Shown: positions 17,455-27,574 of the stretch, one piece after another | How positions within the stretch are numbered: position 1 is the stretch's first letter | How the letters are laid out: every line of letters begins with the position of its first letter | Notes under the pieces: model-generated | Database searches by the model: none | Seen by the model: the letters and a program-made list of their open reading frames with translations, nothing else | Told to the model about the DNA's origin: nothing | Translations under genes and position numbers: made by a program | From: Gilliamella sp. App6-5 | GTDB lineage: Bacteria > Pseudomonadota > Gammaproteobacteria > Enterobacterales > Orbaceae | Assembly: GCF_001690525.1 (NCBI RefSeq) | Contig: NZ_LZGT01000083.1 | Coordinates: 1 to 58,500, forward strand | DNA length: 58,500 nucleotides | Direction: 5' to 3'

Positions 17455-19059
17455 ATGAAGTTATTTGGAACTAAAAAAAAAAAATTGTCGTCGTCCCTTA
17501 TTTTACTACTAGTTTATGTTATTCTTAGTACAATTTGGGCTTATATCTGTTTGACAAAATCTGGTTATATGCATCAAAAGGTCGTGTTTAAAGACCCCTT
17601 ACTGTATACTAACTTAATAACCACATTATGTTTTATTGTACTTGTGCATATTGGTATTTGTAGCCGTCATTATTTTATTGTTGTAATTAGTACGCTATTT
17701 CTATTTTTGTTTTTATCCGAAATAAGTTATTTTATTGTTTATGGACAAATAATATCCGAAGGAATACTCAATTCTATTGTAGAGACTAATTCTTTCGAAG
17801 CTTTGTCAATGTCTAAGCAAGTTTTACTCATAACAGTCCCGGCATTTATTGTAACTTTTCTTATTTTATTTATCGTTAGAAAAGTGGTTACTGTGAGATT
17901 TAGTCCTTTAATCCCCTTAACATTTTATCTACTTGTTTTCATGCTTATTGGTGCAATGGCATTCACTACACCAATAGATAGTGAGATTAAACGAGGGTAC
18001 TATAAAAATAGTGCAGATATAGTTCGTCGGATATATCCAGCTGCATTGGGTAACTTATCGTATCTATTAGCTAGTTATGCATCAACAAATATCTATTCAA
18101 ATACTCATGAAATTGAGAAATTTAATGAGGCTGTACTTTTACCACCTAACCAGCCTAATAACGACTTGATCGTATTTATTATGGGCGAAGCTTCGTTAGT
18201 AACCCGCTATAGTACCTACGGTTATCATAAACAAACGTCTCCTTTTATCACCGATATTTTTAGTCAAAATGGAGCATGTATTATTCCAAAAATTCACTCA
18301 GCAGCGGCTTTTACAAAGGATTCATTGCCAATGACACTTTCGTTCAATCTACCAGAAAGTGATGATAATTTATTTAATAATAAATCCATTATTGAAATGG
18401 CTAAGTTTAATCATTATAAAACTTTTTGGCTTGCATCAGTTGCACAGGAAATTCAAGGTTCATTTAATACCAAATTTGGTTTTATTGCACGAAAAAGTGA
18501 TGTAGTTTCTTTTACTAACGATAGTGATGATATGAGTTTAAGTCAGTTATTAGAAACAACCCTACAAAACAATAATTCACCGAAAAATTTTATTTTTGTC
18601 CATTTACGTGGTAGTCATCAACCTTATACAAATTATGATGAAGTTGACAAGCAGGCTTTACCTGACGCCGAAGAATATGATCTGACTATTCATCATACCG
18701 ATCGTGCCGTTAAGGCCTTGTATGATGTTATCAATAAATATAGTGATAATTATACCGTGATTTATACCTCGGATCATGGTGAGATTGTTAATGTTGGCCA
18801 TGGTATAGATAACAAGGTTGACCAGTTTCTAATTCCCTTTATGTTTATATCAACCAATCATCGTTATGACTGCCAATTTATCGAATCGTTTCGGGGGCCA
18901 ACAGGCTATTTAAGTGGGCTGATGAATAAATATATTTTATCTAATCTGTTAGGGTATAACATTGATCAAACAATTCTTGAGAAAGAAAAAAGCAATGATA
19001 GGGTTCTAATGCCAAATGGTAATGTCATGCCTTTTTTAGAAATACTTAAAAATCAGTAA
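17455..19059 (+). CDS. Membrane phosphoethanolamine-transferase-like sulfatase family protein
   Basis: A 534-residue protein with five N-terminal transmembrane segments (about 12-32, 50-70, 74-95, 120-142, 155-175) and a periplasmic alkaline-phosphatase-superfamily domain from about 235. Metal/active-site positions match EptA/MCR-type enzymes: E245 in MGEAS, candidate nucleophile T287 in AFTKDSLPM, HLRGSHQPY, and D440-H441 in TSDHGE. These enzymes move phosphoethanolamine from phosphatidylethanolamine to lipid A, core sugars or other surface glycans. The motifs are divergent (GEASLVTR in place of GESARR), so the acceptor is uncertain. It is transcribed away from the tad locus and ends in a strong terminator. 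Confidence 0.8.
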   Translation: MKLFGTKKKKLSSSLILLLVYVILSTIWAYICLTKSGYMHQKVVFKDPLLYTNLITTLCFIVLVHIGICSRHYFIVVISTLFLFLFLSEISYFIVYGQIISEGILNSIVETNSFEALSMSKQVLLITVPAFIVTFLILFIVRKVVTVRFSPLIPLTFYLLVFMLIGAMAFTTPIDSEIKRGYYKNSADIVRRIYPAALGNLSYLLASYASTNIYSNTHEIEKFNEAVLLPPNQPNNDLIVFIMGEASLVTRYSTYGYHKQTSPFITDIFSQNGACIIPKIHSAAAFTKDSLPMTLSFNLPESDDNLFNNKSIIEMAKFNHYKTFWLASVAQEIQGSFNTKFGFIARKSDVVSFTNDSDDMSLSQLLETTLQNNNSPKNFIFVHLRGSHQPYTNYDEVDKQALPDAEEYDLTIHHTDRAVKALYDVINKYSDNYTVIYTSDHGEIVNVGHGIDNKVDQFLIPFMFISTNHRYDCQFIESFRGPTGYLSGLMNKYILSNLLGYNIDQTILEKEKSNDRVLMPNGNVMPFLEILKNQ

Positions 19060-19125
19060 TTTGTTACTAGTTATATGTGAGTTATGAATTAGGAATATCT
19101 ACTATAGATTTTATACAATAAAATT

Positions 19126-19194
19126 AAAGGGGGGCTAGCTTGTTAACGTTGCCAAAACAGATAATGAGCCTAACAAAATCTCCCCCCTTTTTTT
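19126..19194 (+). terminator. Terminator after the sulfatase-family gene
   Basis: AAAGGGGGG and CCCCCCTTTTTTT form a 9-bp stem closing a loop of about 45 bases that has an inner GTTA/TAAC pairing. A seven-T run follows. Confidence 0.65.
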
Positions 19195-19514
19195 GCTATC
19201 ACATACTAGTCTCATTTATTCTCGATAGCAGACTTTTTGCTTTCTTCTGGACATCTGGTTGAGAATGTAGCTAATTTTCCAGTAAGTAAGGCGTGCGCAT
19301 TATTAACGGCGAGTCTATCAACTTAAACAATCCATCACTGATAGAACGAGTAAGAACAGATTATTGACAACATAAAACAAATTTAGGTACACCAAACTTG
19401 TGGGGATGAGCTCTGCGATTAGATATATAACGAACTCTAAGTCGACAGTTGAAATAACTCGACTTGAGAAATATGCTATAGAAAATACCAGGATATTTGC
19501 ACTCTACGAGTAAC
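19195..19514. other. Gene-free spacer
   Basis: No convincing ORF, RNA gene or repeat is seen. It adjoins transposase debris and may be decayed mobile DNA. Confidence 0.5.
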
Positions 19515-19735
19515 CTAATCCTCTAAAAATGCATAAGGCGTTTTAGCTGAAATCGCTTTATACAGTTTAACTACATTGTAGAAATTAATATTTTTTCTAT
19601 TTTTTGAATCTTCAAATATTTGCTGATTATGCCATATCACAATTAAGGTACATATCACGCTTTTTGTTTTACCATTCGTTTTTGGACTCGCTGGTTTCGT
19701 GAATTTTATTAGATTGTTTACATCCATTTCAATAT
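19515..19735 (-). pseudogene. Transposase C-terminal remnant (IS481/IS3-type integrase core)
   Basis: A 70-codon open stretch contains IKFTKPASPKTNGKTKSV, which matches the integrase-core signature TKPYxPxTNGKxER with its catalytic glutamate region lost (KTKSV). It ends NFYNVVKLYKAISAKTPY, the usual YNxxRPHxALxGKTP tail. The N-terminal two thirds are absent. A second decayed copy lies at 53553-53740. Confidence 0.6.
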
Positions 19736-20003
19736 TAGTACCTTTACCACTATGTATTCTTTTTTGGTTTTATATGCCAGTACAAGAAACATAATGCGTT
19801 TTATAGTAAAGGAGGGATTGAAGCCGCCTATAAAATCATGTTTTTTGCTAGTTTGTGTTGAAACAGAATTTATTATAAATGGTGTAAAAGAATTAATATT
19901 AAATTTTCCAAATAGTTAATATCAAAACACCATTTAAATATGTAAAAATATAATTCTAAAACGCAATAGTGATAAATTAAACATTACTGCTACTCAAAGT
20001 AAA
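19736..20003. other. Gene-free spacer
   Basis: AT-rich sequence between the transposase remnant and the DUF2461 gene. I found no gene, and no clear terminator for the kdsB-DUF2461 transcript. Confidence 0.5.
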
Positions 20004-20696
20004 TTACAGTTTTGGTATATTTTTGATCATTTCCACTCGCATTAAATAATCATAAAGCGGGACTAATTGTTTAAATCCTTTCATTAATTTGTTGGGCAAA
20101 TCGCTATTTAACACATCTTCAATATGCTCACTTGTTACCATAACAGCGAGATTTTTGCGGTTATACCATGTTGCTATTTTTGCATCTTGCTCTTTGATTA
20201 ACGGCCGTTTATAACTTTCACCAACAAGCTCAAATGGTTTTTTAACGCAGTGCGTCATCGCTAAAAACTTCTTAGTATCATTACGAATTTCTTCTCGAAA
20301 AATATCCATCGTTTGTTTTGATGAACAATAATAACCAAGTCCATATTGATAACTACTTGGGCTAATTTCAAAAAAGTAAGCGGGTGCTTCTTTCCAATCT
20401 CGATTCGGTCGTTTAAAGGTCAACCATAAGCGGCTACGATAAAGTGATTTATCATTTGAAAAACGAGTATCACGATGAATACGCGAAATTGTTTTTCCAA
20501 TAGCGGGCCTCGTTTCAAACCATTTATCAATTTTAAGCATCTCTGGTGCTAGTTGCTCAACCAAAAGTCTGAAGGGTTTAACTAAATCGTTATCATAAAT
20601 AGCGCGATGTTGTTCAAACCAAGGTTTGCTGTTATTTATCCAAGCATCTTGCAAAAAATTAAGCCCAGCTTGTGTAAAACCAGTGAAGTTTGCCAT
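20004..20696 (-). CDS. DUF2461 family protein
   Basis: A 230-residue protein of the DUF2461/TIGR02453 family: FTQAGLNFLQDAWINNSKPWFEQHR at the start, then ETRPAIGKTISRIHRDTRFSNDKSLYRSRLWL in outline, and YFFEISPSSYQYGLGYY. The function of the family is unknown. It starts 3 bases after kdsB ends, so it is co-transcribed with the lipopolysaccharide genes, possibly only by proximity. Confidence 0.85.
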   Translation of the reverse strand: MANFTGFTQAGLNFLQDAWINNSKPWFEQHRAIYDNDLVKPFRLLVEQLAPEMLKIDKWFETRPAIGKTISRIHRDTRFSNDKSLYRSRLWLTFKRPNRDWKEAPAYFFEISPSSYQYGLGYYCSSKQTMDIFREEIRNDTKKFLAMTHCVKKPFELVGESYKRPLIKEQDAKIATWYNRKNLAVMVTSEHIEDVLNSDLPNKLMKGFKQLVPLYDYLMRVEMIKNIPKL

Positions 20697-20699
20697 GGC

Positions 20700-21461
20700 T
20701 TACTCCTTAAATAACGTTCTTACTTTTTCTAAATCTTCTCGCGTATCAACCCCTATTGCGGGAGGTTGTTTTGCCACTGCAACATGAATTTTTTGTCCGT
20801 ACCAAAGTACTCTAAGTTGTTCTAGCATCTCAATTTGCTCAAGTAAAGATGGCGCCCAGTTGATATACTGACGAATAAAGCCAGAACGATAAGCATAAAT
20901 ACCAATATGACGAAGATAAAAATTACCAATACTAGATTGTTTTAATAGCTCAGATTTAGCAAAGCGATCTCGTTCCCAAGGAATCGTGGCACGAGAAAAA
21001 TAAAGTGCATACCCATCTTTGTCAGTCACAACTTTAACCGCACCAGTATTAAATGCTTCTTCAACAGAATCAATTGGCACCGCTAATGTTGCCATTCCCG
21101 TTTTATATTGCACTAAATTTTCAGCCACTTGATCAATAATAACGGGTGGAATTAAAGGTTCATCTCCCTGTACATTGACAATGATTTCATCATTAGCAAA
21201 CTGATAAGCATTAATGACCTCTGCTAACCTTTCAGTACCAGAATTATGCTTGTCACTAGTAAGAATGACTTCACCGCCATACTCCTTGACTACGTCAAAA
21301 ACTTGCTGATGATCTGTTGCAATAATTACTCGAGTGGCTGACGATTTTTTTGCTTGCTCCATCACTCGAACAATCATAGGTTTACCATGAATATCCGCTA
21401 GCGGTTTAGCTGGCAAACGACTTGAAGCATACCTAGCAGGAATAATAACTGAAAAATTCAT
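20700..21461 (-). CDS. kdsB: 3-deoxy-manno-octulosonate cytidylyltransferase (CMP-KDO synthetase)
   Basis: A 253-residue cytoplasmic enzyme that activates KDO with CTP for lipid A inner-core synthesis. The nucleotidyltransferase start [20 protein letters not shown] is clear, with [11 protein letters not shown] and [10 protein letters not shown] further on. Length equals the usual 245-255. It follows ycaR by 17 bases, as in enterobacteria. Confidence 0.95.
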   Translation of the reverse strand: MNFSVIIPARYASSRLPAKPLADIHGKPMIVRVMEQAKKSSATRVIIATDHQQVFDVVKEYGGEVILTSDKHNSGTERLAEVINAYQFANDEIIVNVQGDEPLIPPVIIDQVAENLVQYKTGMATLAVPIDSVEEAFNTGAVKVVTDKDGYALYFSRATIPWERDRFAKSELLKQSSIGNFYLRHIGIYAYRSGFIRQYINWAPSLLEQIEMLEQLRVLWYGQKIHVAVAKQPPAIGVDTREDLEKVRTLFKE

Positions 21462-21478
21462 AATTAATACCTTAACTC

Positions 21479-21664
21479 TTAATCTTTAACAGGCTGTGAT
21501 TGATTGAATGGCTTTGCTTCACTTTCTAGCAATACAGGTATGTTATCTTTGATTGCATAAACTAGATTATCTGCTTGGCAAATTAACTGCTGATTGTTGG
21601 CATCATATTGTAGTTGCCCATGGCACTTAGGACACGCAAGTGCGCTTAATAGGATTTCTTTCAT
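21479..21664 (-). CDS. ycaR: Trm112-family small protein YcaR
   Basis: A 61-residue protein with an N-terminal [10 protein letters not shown] zinc-ribbon-like half site and [19 protein letters not shown], the Trm112/UPF0434 pattern. It has its conserved place between lpxK and kdsB, 4 bases from lpxK. The biochemical role is not firmly known. Confidence 0.9.
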   Translation of the reverse strand: MKEILLSALACPKCHGQLQYDANNQQLICQADNLVYAIKDNIPVLLESEAKPFNQSQPVKD

Positions 21665-21668
21665 GTTT

Positions 21669-22676
21669 TTATTCTCTTTGAGATTTTGTCTTGGTTAATA
21701 ACAAACAGATCTGATCAACTGCCTCTACGGGTATTACTGCATCAATAGGTAGATACCACCAATTTTTCTGGGCAAATTGCCTACATTTAACGGCGTCTTT
21801 TTCGGTCATTAAAAGTGTTTGTTCACTACTTGCAACATTGTTTAACAATGGTAAAGTAAATTTTTGATGATCAGCAAAAGAAGCAGTTTTAACCACATCC
21901 ACTTGCATTTTAATCAACATATCAAAAAAACGCTGAGGATGACTAATACCCGCAATAGCACAAATATTTTGCAACGAAGATAATGTTTTTTGTTCTTTAG
22001 TAAGCAAATTTACTGCATACATTGGTGCTAATTGCATTGTGAAAGTTTTTTCTGAATACTGCTGGGTTAAATGATTTACACTATCACCATTTATGATAAT
22101 CAAATCAACTGATTTTAATCGACTTTCTCGTTCTCTCATTGGCCCTGCAGGCATCCACCATCCATTACCAAATAAGCGCTTTCCATCAACCACTACGACT
22201 TCAATGTCGCGCGCCAATGCATAATGTTGCAAACCATCATCGGTCAAAATAACATCTAACTCATACTGCTTTAATAATGCTTGAACAGCTTCAGGGCGGT
22301 GAGGCGATACAGCAACAGGTACATTAGTACGTTGAAAAATAAGTACCGGCTCGTCACCAGCTTGTTCGGTTGTGGTTGTATTATCTAAAATAAGCGGATA
22401 GCTATCAGCCTTGCCACCATACCCTCGCGAAACAACGCCAACTTGTAATCCTTTTTGTTTTAACGATTCAATTAAACCAACAACCAGTGGTGTTTTGCCA
22501 TTACCACCAACGGATAAGTTGCCAATAACGATAATAGGTACAGAGGAGCGCCAAGATTTGAAAATACCTAATCGATACAAAGCGCGACGAATAAAAGCAA
22601 TCAAACCATATAATAAAGAAAATGGCATGAACAACCAAAATAAGCGATTTTTACCATACCAGAGTTTTTCAATCAT
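21669..22676 (-). CDS. lpxK: Tetraacyldisaccharide 4'-kinase LpxK
   Basis: A 335-residue inner-membrane-associated kinase that phosphorylates the lipid A disaccharide at the 4' position. An N-terminal membrane helix (about 14-32) precedes the P-loop SVGGNGKT (55-62). VSRGYGG and DDGLQHYALARD are also present. Family length is about 325-335. In enterobacteria msbA lies directly upstream; here the next gene upstream is comEC, 101 bases away. Confidence 0.95.
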   Translation of the reverse strand: MIEKLWYGKNRLFWLFMPFSLLYGLIAFIRRALYRLGIFKSWRSSVPIIVIGNLSVGGNGKTPLVVGLIESLKQKGLQVGVVSRGYGGKADSYPLILDNTTTTEQAGDEPVLIFQRTNVPVAVSPHRPEAVQALLKQYELDVILTDDGLQHYALARDIEVVVVDGKRLFGNGWWMPAGPMRERESRLKSVDLIIINGDSVNHLTQQYSEKTFTMQLAPMYAVNLLTKEQKTLSSLQNICAIAGISHPQRFFDMLIKMQVDVVKTASFADHQKFTLPLLNNVASSEQTLLMTEKDAVKCRQFAQKNWWYLPIDAVIPVEAVDQICLLLTKTKSQRE

Positions 22677-22777
22677 AACTTTAACATCACTTAATTACAT
22701 TCAGTAAAATTGTTTTATCTTTTAATGGCGACATAACAATTATTAAGATGGTTGACTATAGCAAACGATAGCCTATT

Positions 22778-25087
22778 TTACTCATAAATTGGTAAACTAC
22801 CAAACCAATCATGATACCATCTCGGTTTAATTTCGCCTCGCATGTTTTTTAACTTCCAGGTGTGTTTATTAAAAAATAGACTTATTTGACCAGTTCTAGC
22901 AGTAACATAATAATCTAAGTGTAAATCTTGATACCGTTTTATTACCTTATTAGAAGGTAGTTTCCAAGGGTTATAACGAGATGTAGACGCCAACGATTTT
23001 ACAGGTTTAACATGGTTTAAAAATGCATAACTTGATGAAGTACTACTACCATGATGCGGAATTTGCAAGATGGTGGATGCTAACTGATCTCGATATTTTG
23101 TAATTAACTGATATTCCTGATTACGCTCTAAATCCCCAGTTAATAATACAGAAAAGTGCCCATCAGTTACTTGTATGACACAAGAGTCCTCATTTTGGGC
23201 ATATTCAACCAACTTATTAGGCCACAACACATTAAACGTCAGATCATTCCAAATAATATGATTACCGGCTAAACATGGATAATCATTATTCAAATCATAA
23301 GAAGAACTCATTAACCATGCCTTAGGATAAAGACTTTTCAGTAATTCCAAACCACCAACATGATCATTGTGTTGATGACTAATAATAATGCCTTGTACAT
23401 TCAAATTATGCCATTGCAAAAAAGGAATAATGACCCTTTCCATAGCTGAACTTTTTTCCCAGTTGGCTCCCGTATCATACAAAATGGCTGACTTACCATC
23501 ATGAATAACAATTGCCAAGCCATGACCAATATCTAACATATCTAACCGCCAACAATAGTGTTGCTGTTTAAAAAATGGTGTGACTAATATCGCAAAAATG
23601 ACTAACAAAGTAATACTAAAGTGGTGCCAAAGCCCGGTGCGCATTATAACAACACCTAACCAGCCTAAAAGACTTAACCAATAAAAGTCTGAAGGAATGT
23701 TAAGCCACAACCAATTAAGCCACTTTAAACTAAAAAATAACCATTGCAAAGATTTATCAGCAATCAACCAAAACCACAATGCGATGGAAAAACAGTTAAT
23801 AACACTAAATATTAACGCCAGTAAAACAGAAGGAAATGTAAATAAAGAAATAACAGGAATCGCAATCAGATTAGTTAAAATTGAAACCGAACTAACACCT
23901 TGAAAAACTAAAAATTGAATGGGAAGCAACAACAAGGTTAACCCAAACTGTAAATGCAATAACCTAAGTACATACCAACGCTTTTTGTTCTTTAGTGCTT
24001 TAGGAAGCGGCAACCAATCAAACAAAAAAATTAAGCTAATTACCGCATAGCAAGATAACCAAAAACTTTCAGATAAAATCATCAACGGATCAAACAGTAA
24101 TAATAATGCAATAATTCGATTAACTTTTTGCCATGCACTTATATGATGTTTTGTATAACGTAAATAAATCCAAATTGATAAAGCCAGTATAGCTCTCAAT
24201 GTAGGAGGATTGAAACCCGTTAACCATGCATAAAAGAGAACGCATAACCACCCTATAACAATCGGCACAAAAAAATAGATAAAGCGCTTTGGAATAAAAA
24301 ATAGTAACACTTTAACCATAAAACAGCTCAGGCCGAAAACCACTAAAATATGCATACCCGATATAGCCATTAAATGGGCGACACCTGTTTGCTTCATCAC
24401 TATACGATGTGAGTCATCTAATTGAGATCGATCACCAAAAGCGAGGGCAAGCAAGATGCCTCGATAATCAAATAAATCTATGTAAGGCAGTGCCAAATCA
24501 ACAATAGATTGCCTTAAATCAGATTTACTATCTAATAGTTTGGCATCAACTAATTTAGCTGATAGTAAACTTCGGTTTGCTATTGAAAAGCGCTGGCTAT
24601 CAAATCCTCCTTCATTTAAATAGCTATGCACAACTTTGGTTTTTAGTGTTAATTGCCAAATTTGTCCTGATTTAGGGATGTCTGGCTTATCCCAATAAAC
24701 CGAAATCGGAATATTATTAGATAGCATAACTTCTGAAACAGAAAAAACAGAAAATGACAAATAATAAGGATCAACCACTGTTGCTGTTTGTCGTGTATTT
24801 ATATTTACTATTTTGGCTTTAACAACAAGGGATTTATCAATATAAGGCGAAATACTCGATAAATATTGTTTAGAACATGCCGTAGACCATAAAAAACCCA
24901 AACCAAATACAACAAAAATAGACAAAAAACAGTATAATTTAGATGGAACAACCAGCATCAAAATTATCAAGATCACGGCAATACCATACCACTGCCAATC
25001 AGACAATAAATATGGCAAAAACAATAATGGCAAGCAGCCTAGCGAAAACATGATAGCCAATAAATCAAGAGAATAAAATTGTCGCAT
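22778..25087 (-). CDS. comEC: ComEC/Rec2 DNA uptake channel (YcaI)
   Basis: A 769-residue polytopic inner-membrane protein. It has an N-terminal DUF4131/OB-like domain, a competence domain of many helices (LMAISGMHILVVFGL and TGFNPPTLRAILALS are visible) and a C-terminal metallo-beta-lactamase-like domain (DTGANWEKS, HQHNDHVGGLELL, LLTGDLERNQE, IPHHGSSTS). ComEC moves single-stranded DNA across the inner membrane in natural transformation. The reading frame is complete. The upstream gene is ihfB, as in E. coli. Confidence 0.93.
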   Translation of the reverse strand: MRQFYSLDLLAIMFSLGCLPLLFLPYLLSDWQWYGIAVILIILMLVVPSKLYCFLSIFVVFGLGFLWSTACSKQYLSSISPYIDKSLVVKAKIVNINTRQTATVVDPYYLSFSVFSVSEVMLSNNIPISVYWDKPDIPKSGQIWQLTLKTKVVHSYLNEGGFDSQRFSIANRSLLSAKLVDAKLLDSKSDLRQSIVDLALPYIDLFDYRGILLALAFGDRSQLDDSHRIVMKQTGVAHLMAISGMHILVVFGLSCFMVKVLLFFIPKRFIYFFVPIVIGWLCVLFYAWLTGFNPPTLRAILALSIWIYLRYTKHHISAWQKVNRIIALLLLFDPLMILSESFWLSCYAVISLIFLFDWLPLPKALKNKKRWYVLRLLHLQFGLTLLLLPIQFLVFQGVSSVSILTNLIAIPVISLFTFPSVLLALIFSVINCFSIALWFWLIADKSLQWLFFSLKWLNWLWLNIPSDFYWLSLLGWLGVVIMRTGLWHHFSITLLVIFAILVTPFFKQQHYCWRLDMLDIGHGLAIVIHDGKSAILYDTGANWEKSSAMERVIIPFLQWHNLNVQGIIISHQHNDHVGGLELLKSLYPKAWLMSSSYDLNNDYPCLAGNHIIWNDLTFNVLWPNKLVEYAQNEDSCVIQVTDGHFSVLLTGDLERNQEYQLITKYRDQLASTILQIPHHGSSTSSSYAFLNHVKPVKSLASTSRYNPWKLPSNKVIKRYQDLHLDYYVTARTGQISLFFNKHTWKLKNMRGEIKPRWYHDWFGSLPIYE

Positions 25088-25391
25088 TAGTGCCCGCCAT
25101 ATTTATTTTCAACCAATAGCCAGCCTATCACTTAATATGCTTAATAAGATAAATGAGTTTGATTTTTTCGATCAGTCTTCCAATTTGATCATTAATTTAG
25201 ATAAGATTAATTAAAATTTGTTTGTCATGTTCCTAATTAAAAAAATACAACATAGTTATCGCGTTAATGGATTTTTCATGGGCGGATTGGATTGAATAAA
25301 TGAGAGCACATTGCTCAATGAATTAGCTTGCTTAAATAAAAAAGCCAGTGATTCGACTCAAAGGCTTTTAATTAAGTATAGAATTTAAAGA
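25088..25391. other. Intergenic region between ihfB and comEC
   Basis: About 300 bases of AT-rich DNA with the ihfB terminator hairpin at its right end. It presumably holds the comEC promoter, but no clear -35/-10 pair stood out. Confidence 0.5.
25338..25370 (-). terminator. Likely terminator after ihfB
   Basis: On the minus strand AAAAGCC and GGCTTTTTT pair around a 16-base loop and are followed by further T. It lies about 20 bases after the ihfB stop. Confidence 0.5.
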
Positions 25392-25682
25392 TTATGCGTT
25401 TGCAGCTTTGTTTACTCTTTCTCGCAACTCTTTACCTGGTTTAAAGTGAGGGATATATTTATGTTTTACTTCAACACTTCCACCAGTTCTTGGGTTTCTT
25501 GCTTTACGTGGAGCACGATAGTTTAAACTAAAACTACCAAAGCCTCGGATTTCTACACGATCGTTACTTTCCATGGCTAAAGCGATCTGCTCAATAATAT
25601 CTCTAACAGAATCATCAACTAACTGCACAGGAAGATGTGTGCGCCAGTTAACAATTCGTTCTACTAGATCTGATCTGTTCAT
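25392..25682 (-). CDS. ihfB: Integration host factor beta subunit
   Basis: A 96-residue HU/IHF-type DNA-bending protein. [22 protein letters not shown] and [16 protein letters not shown] are typical of IHF-beta, and the arm-tip proline is in the RNPRTGG loop. I chose the ATG at 25680-25682 because it matches the family N-terminus ([10 protein letters not shown]) and has AGGAG five bases upstream; a GTG two codons earlier is also open. It pairs with IhfA encoded elsewhere. Confidence 0.95.
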   Translation of the reverse strand: MNRSDLVERIVNWRTHLPVQLVDDSVRDIIEQIALAMESNDRVEIRGFGSFSLNYRAPRKARNPRTGGSVEVKHKYIPHFKPGKELRERVNKAANA

Positions 25683-25732
25683 GGTCACTCCTAATTTATT
25701 TATGTGTCATGTAACTTATTCAGTTTATACCA

Positions 25733-25760
25733 TAAAAGAAAAAGAGGGCAAGCCCTCTTT
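25733..25760 (-). terminator. Rho-independent terminator after rpsA
   Basis: AAAGAGGGC and GCCCTCTTT form a perfect 9-bp stem (25741-25760) with a 2-base centre. On the minus strand it is followed by TTTTTCTTTT. It sits between the rpsA stop and ihfB. Confidence 0.85.
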
Positions 25761-25780
25761 ACTCTTTACATAAATATTTT

Positions 25781-27463
25781 TTACTCAGTTTTTGAAGCGG
25801 CTTTAAATGCTTCAGCCATTGCATTAGTAAATGCTGCCTCTTCTTGAGTTGCAGTACTATTTACCGCAGCAAGTGCTTCTTTTTCGTCAGCTTCATCTTT
25901 TGCACGTACTGATAAAGAAATTGCTCGAGTTTTGCGATCGATATTGACAATTTTAGCTTCAACTTCATCACCAACTTTTAATGCCGTTGTTGCATCTTCA
26001 ATACGTTCACGAGCGATATCTTGTGCTTTTAAGTAGCCTTCAATACCTTCAGCGATTTCAACAGTTGCACCTTTAGCATCAACTGCTGTTACACTTCCTT
26101 TAACAATTGTGCCTTTTTTGTAATTAGACGCAAAGCTACTAAATGGATCGTCTTCTAGTTGTTTAATACCTAGAGAGATACGTTCGCGTTCAGCATCTAC
26201 TTGTAACACAACTGCTTCGATATCATCACCTTTCTTATAAGCTTTAACAGCTTCTTCGCCAGGCATATTCCAAGAGATGTCTGAAAGATGAACTAAACCA
26301 TCAATACCACCTTCTAAACCAATGAAGATACCAAAATCAGTGATTGATTTGATCTTACCGCTAACTTTATCACCTTTATTGTGTGATTCAGCAAATTGTA
26401 ACCATGGATTTGGTTTGCATTGTTTAAGACCAAGTGAAATACGACGACGCTCTTCGTCAATTTCAAGTACAACCACTTCAACTTCATCACCAAGACTAAC
26501 AACTTTAGAAGGATGAATATTTTTGTTTGTCCAATCCATTTCAGAAACGTGAACTAAACCTTCAACACCCGTTTCAATTTCGACAAAACAACCGTAATCA
26601 GTTAAGTTAGTTACTTTACCTGTTACTTTAGTACCTTCTGGGTAACGCTTAGCAATTGAAACCCATGGATCTTCGCCTAATTGTTTTAAGCCAAGAGAAA
26701 CACGTGAACGTTCTTTATCAAATTTAAGTACTTTAACAAGTAATTCTTGACCCACTTCAACCACTTCACTTGGGTGTTTAACACGTTTCCAAGCCATATC
26801 AGTGATATGAAGTAAACCATCAACGCCACCAAGATCAACAAACGCACCGTAATCAGTAAGATTTTTGATAATACCTTTAACTTCAGAACCTTCTTGTAGA
26901 TTTTCAAGAAGTTGTTCTCTTTCTGCGCTATTTTCTGATTCAATAACCGCACGACGTGATACAACAACGTTGTTACGTTTTTGATCTAATTTAATTACTT
27001 TTAATTCGATTTCTCTATTTTCAATATGAGACGTATCGCGTAATGGACGCACATCTACAAGCGAACCAGGAAGGAACGCACGAACGCCATTAAGATCAAC
27101 CGTAAAGCCACCTTTAACTTTACCATTGATAACACCTAAAACTGTTGCAGCATCTTCAACTGCTTTTTCTAGAATTAGCCACGCTTCATGACGTTTAGCT
27201 TTTTCACGAGATAAGATTGTTTCACCAAAGCCATCTTCAATTGAGTCAAGCACAACATCAACAATGTCGCCGACTTGAACTTCTAATTCGCCTTGGGCAT
27301 TTTTAAACTGCTCTACTGGAATTGCTGATTCAGATTTTAAACCAGCATCAACTAAAACAACGTCTTTGTCGATAGCAACAACAGTACCACGGATAAGATT
27401 ACCAGAACGAGTGTCTAGTTGATTTAAAGACTCTTCAAAGAGTTGAGCAAAAGATTCAGTCAT
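25781..27463 (-). CDS. rpsA: 30S ribosomal protein S1
   Basis: A 560-residue protein of six S1 RNA-binding repeats (for example [56 protein letters not shown]). It recruits mRNA to the small ribosomal subunit. The length matches the enterobacterial protein (557). It is flanked by cmk upstream and a strong terminator downstream. Confidence 0.97.
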   Translation of the reverse strand: MTESFAQLFEESLNQLDTRSGNLIRGTVVAIDKDVVLVDAGLKSESAIPVEQFKNAQGELEVQVGDIVDVVLDSIEDGFGETILSREKAKRHEAWLILEKAVEDAATVLGVINGKVKGGFTVDLNGVRAFLPGSLVDVRPLRDTSHIENREIELKVIKLDQKRNNVVVSRRAVIESENSAEREQLLENLQEGSEVKGIIKNLTDYGAFVDLGGVDGLLHITDMAWKRVKHPSEVVEVGQELLVKVLKFDKERSRVSLGLKQLGEDPWVSIAKRYPEGTKVTGKVTNLTDYGCFVEIETGVEGLVHVSEMDWTNKNIHPSKVVSLGDEVEVVVLEIDEERRRISLGLKQCKPNPWLQFAESHNKGDKVSGKIKSITDFGIFIGLEGGIDGLVHLSDISWNMPGEEAVKAYKKGDDIEAVVLQVDAERERISLGIKQLEDDPFSSFASNYKKGTIVKGSVTAVDAKGATVEIAEGIEGYLKAQDIARERIEDATTALKVGDEVEAKIVNIDRKTRAISLSVRAKDEADEKEALAAVNSTATQEEAAFTNAMAEAFKAASKTE

Positions 27464-27574
27464 ATTTATATACTTAAATTAATATTAACGTCCACATTAC
27501 ATCATGTCTTGTGGGGTTGTTTAAAATACTCCAAATATCCCTATATTGGAGCTTGATAAACGTTGAAAGTAACC

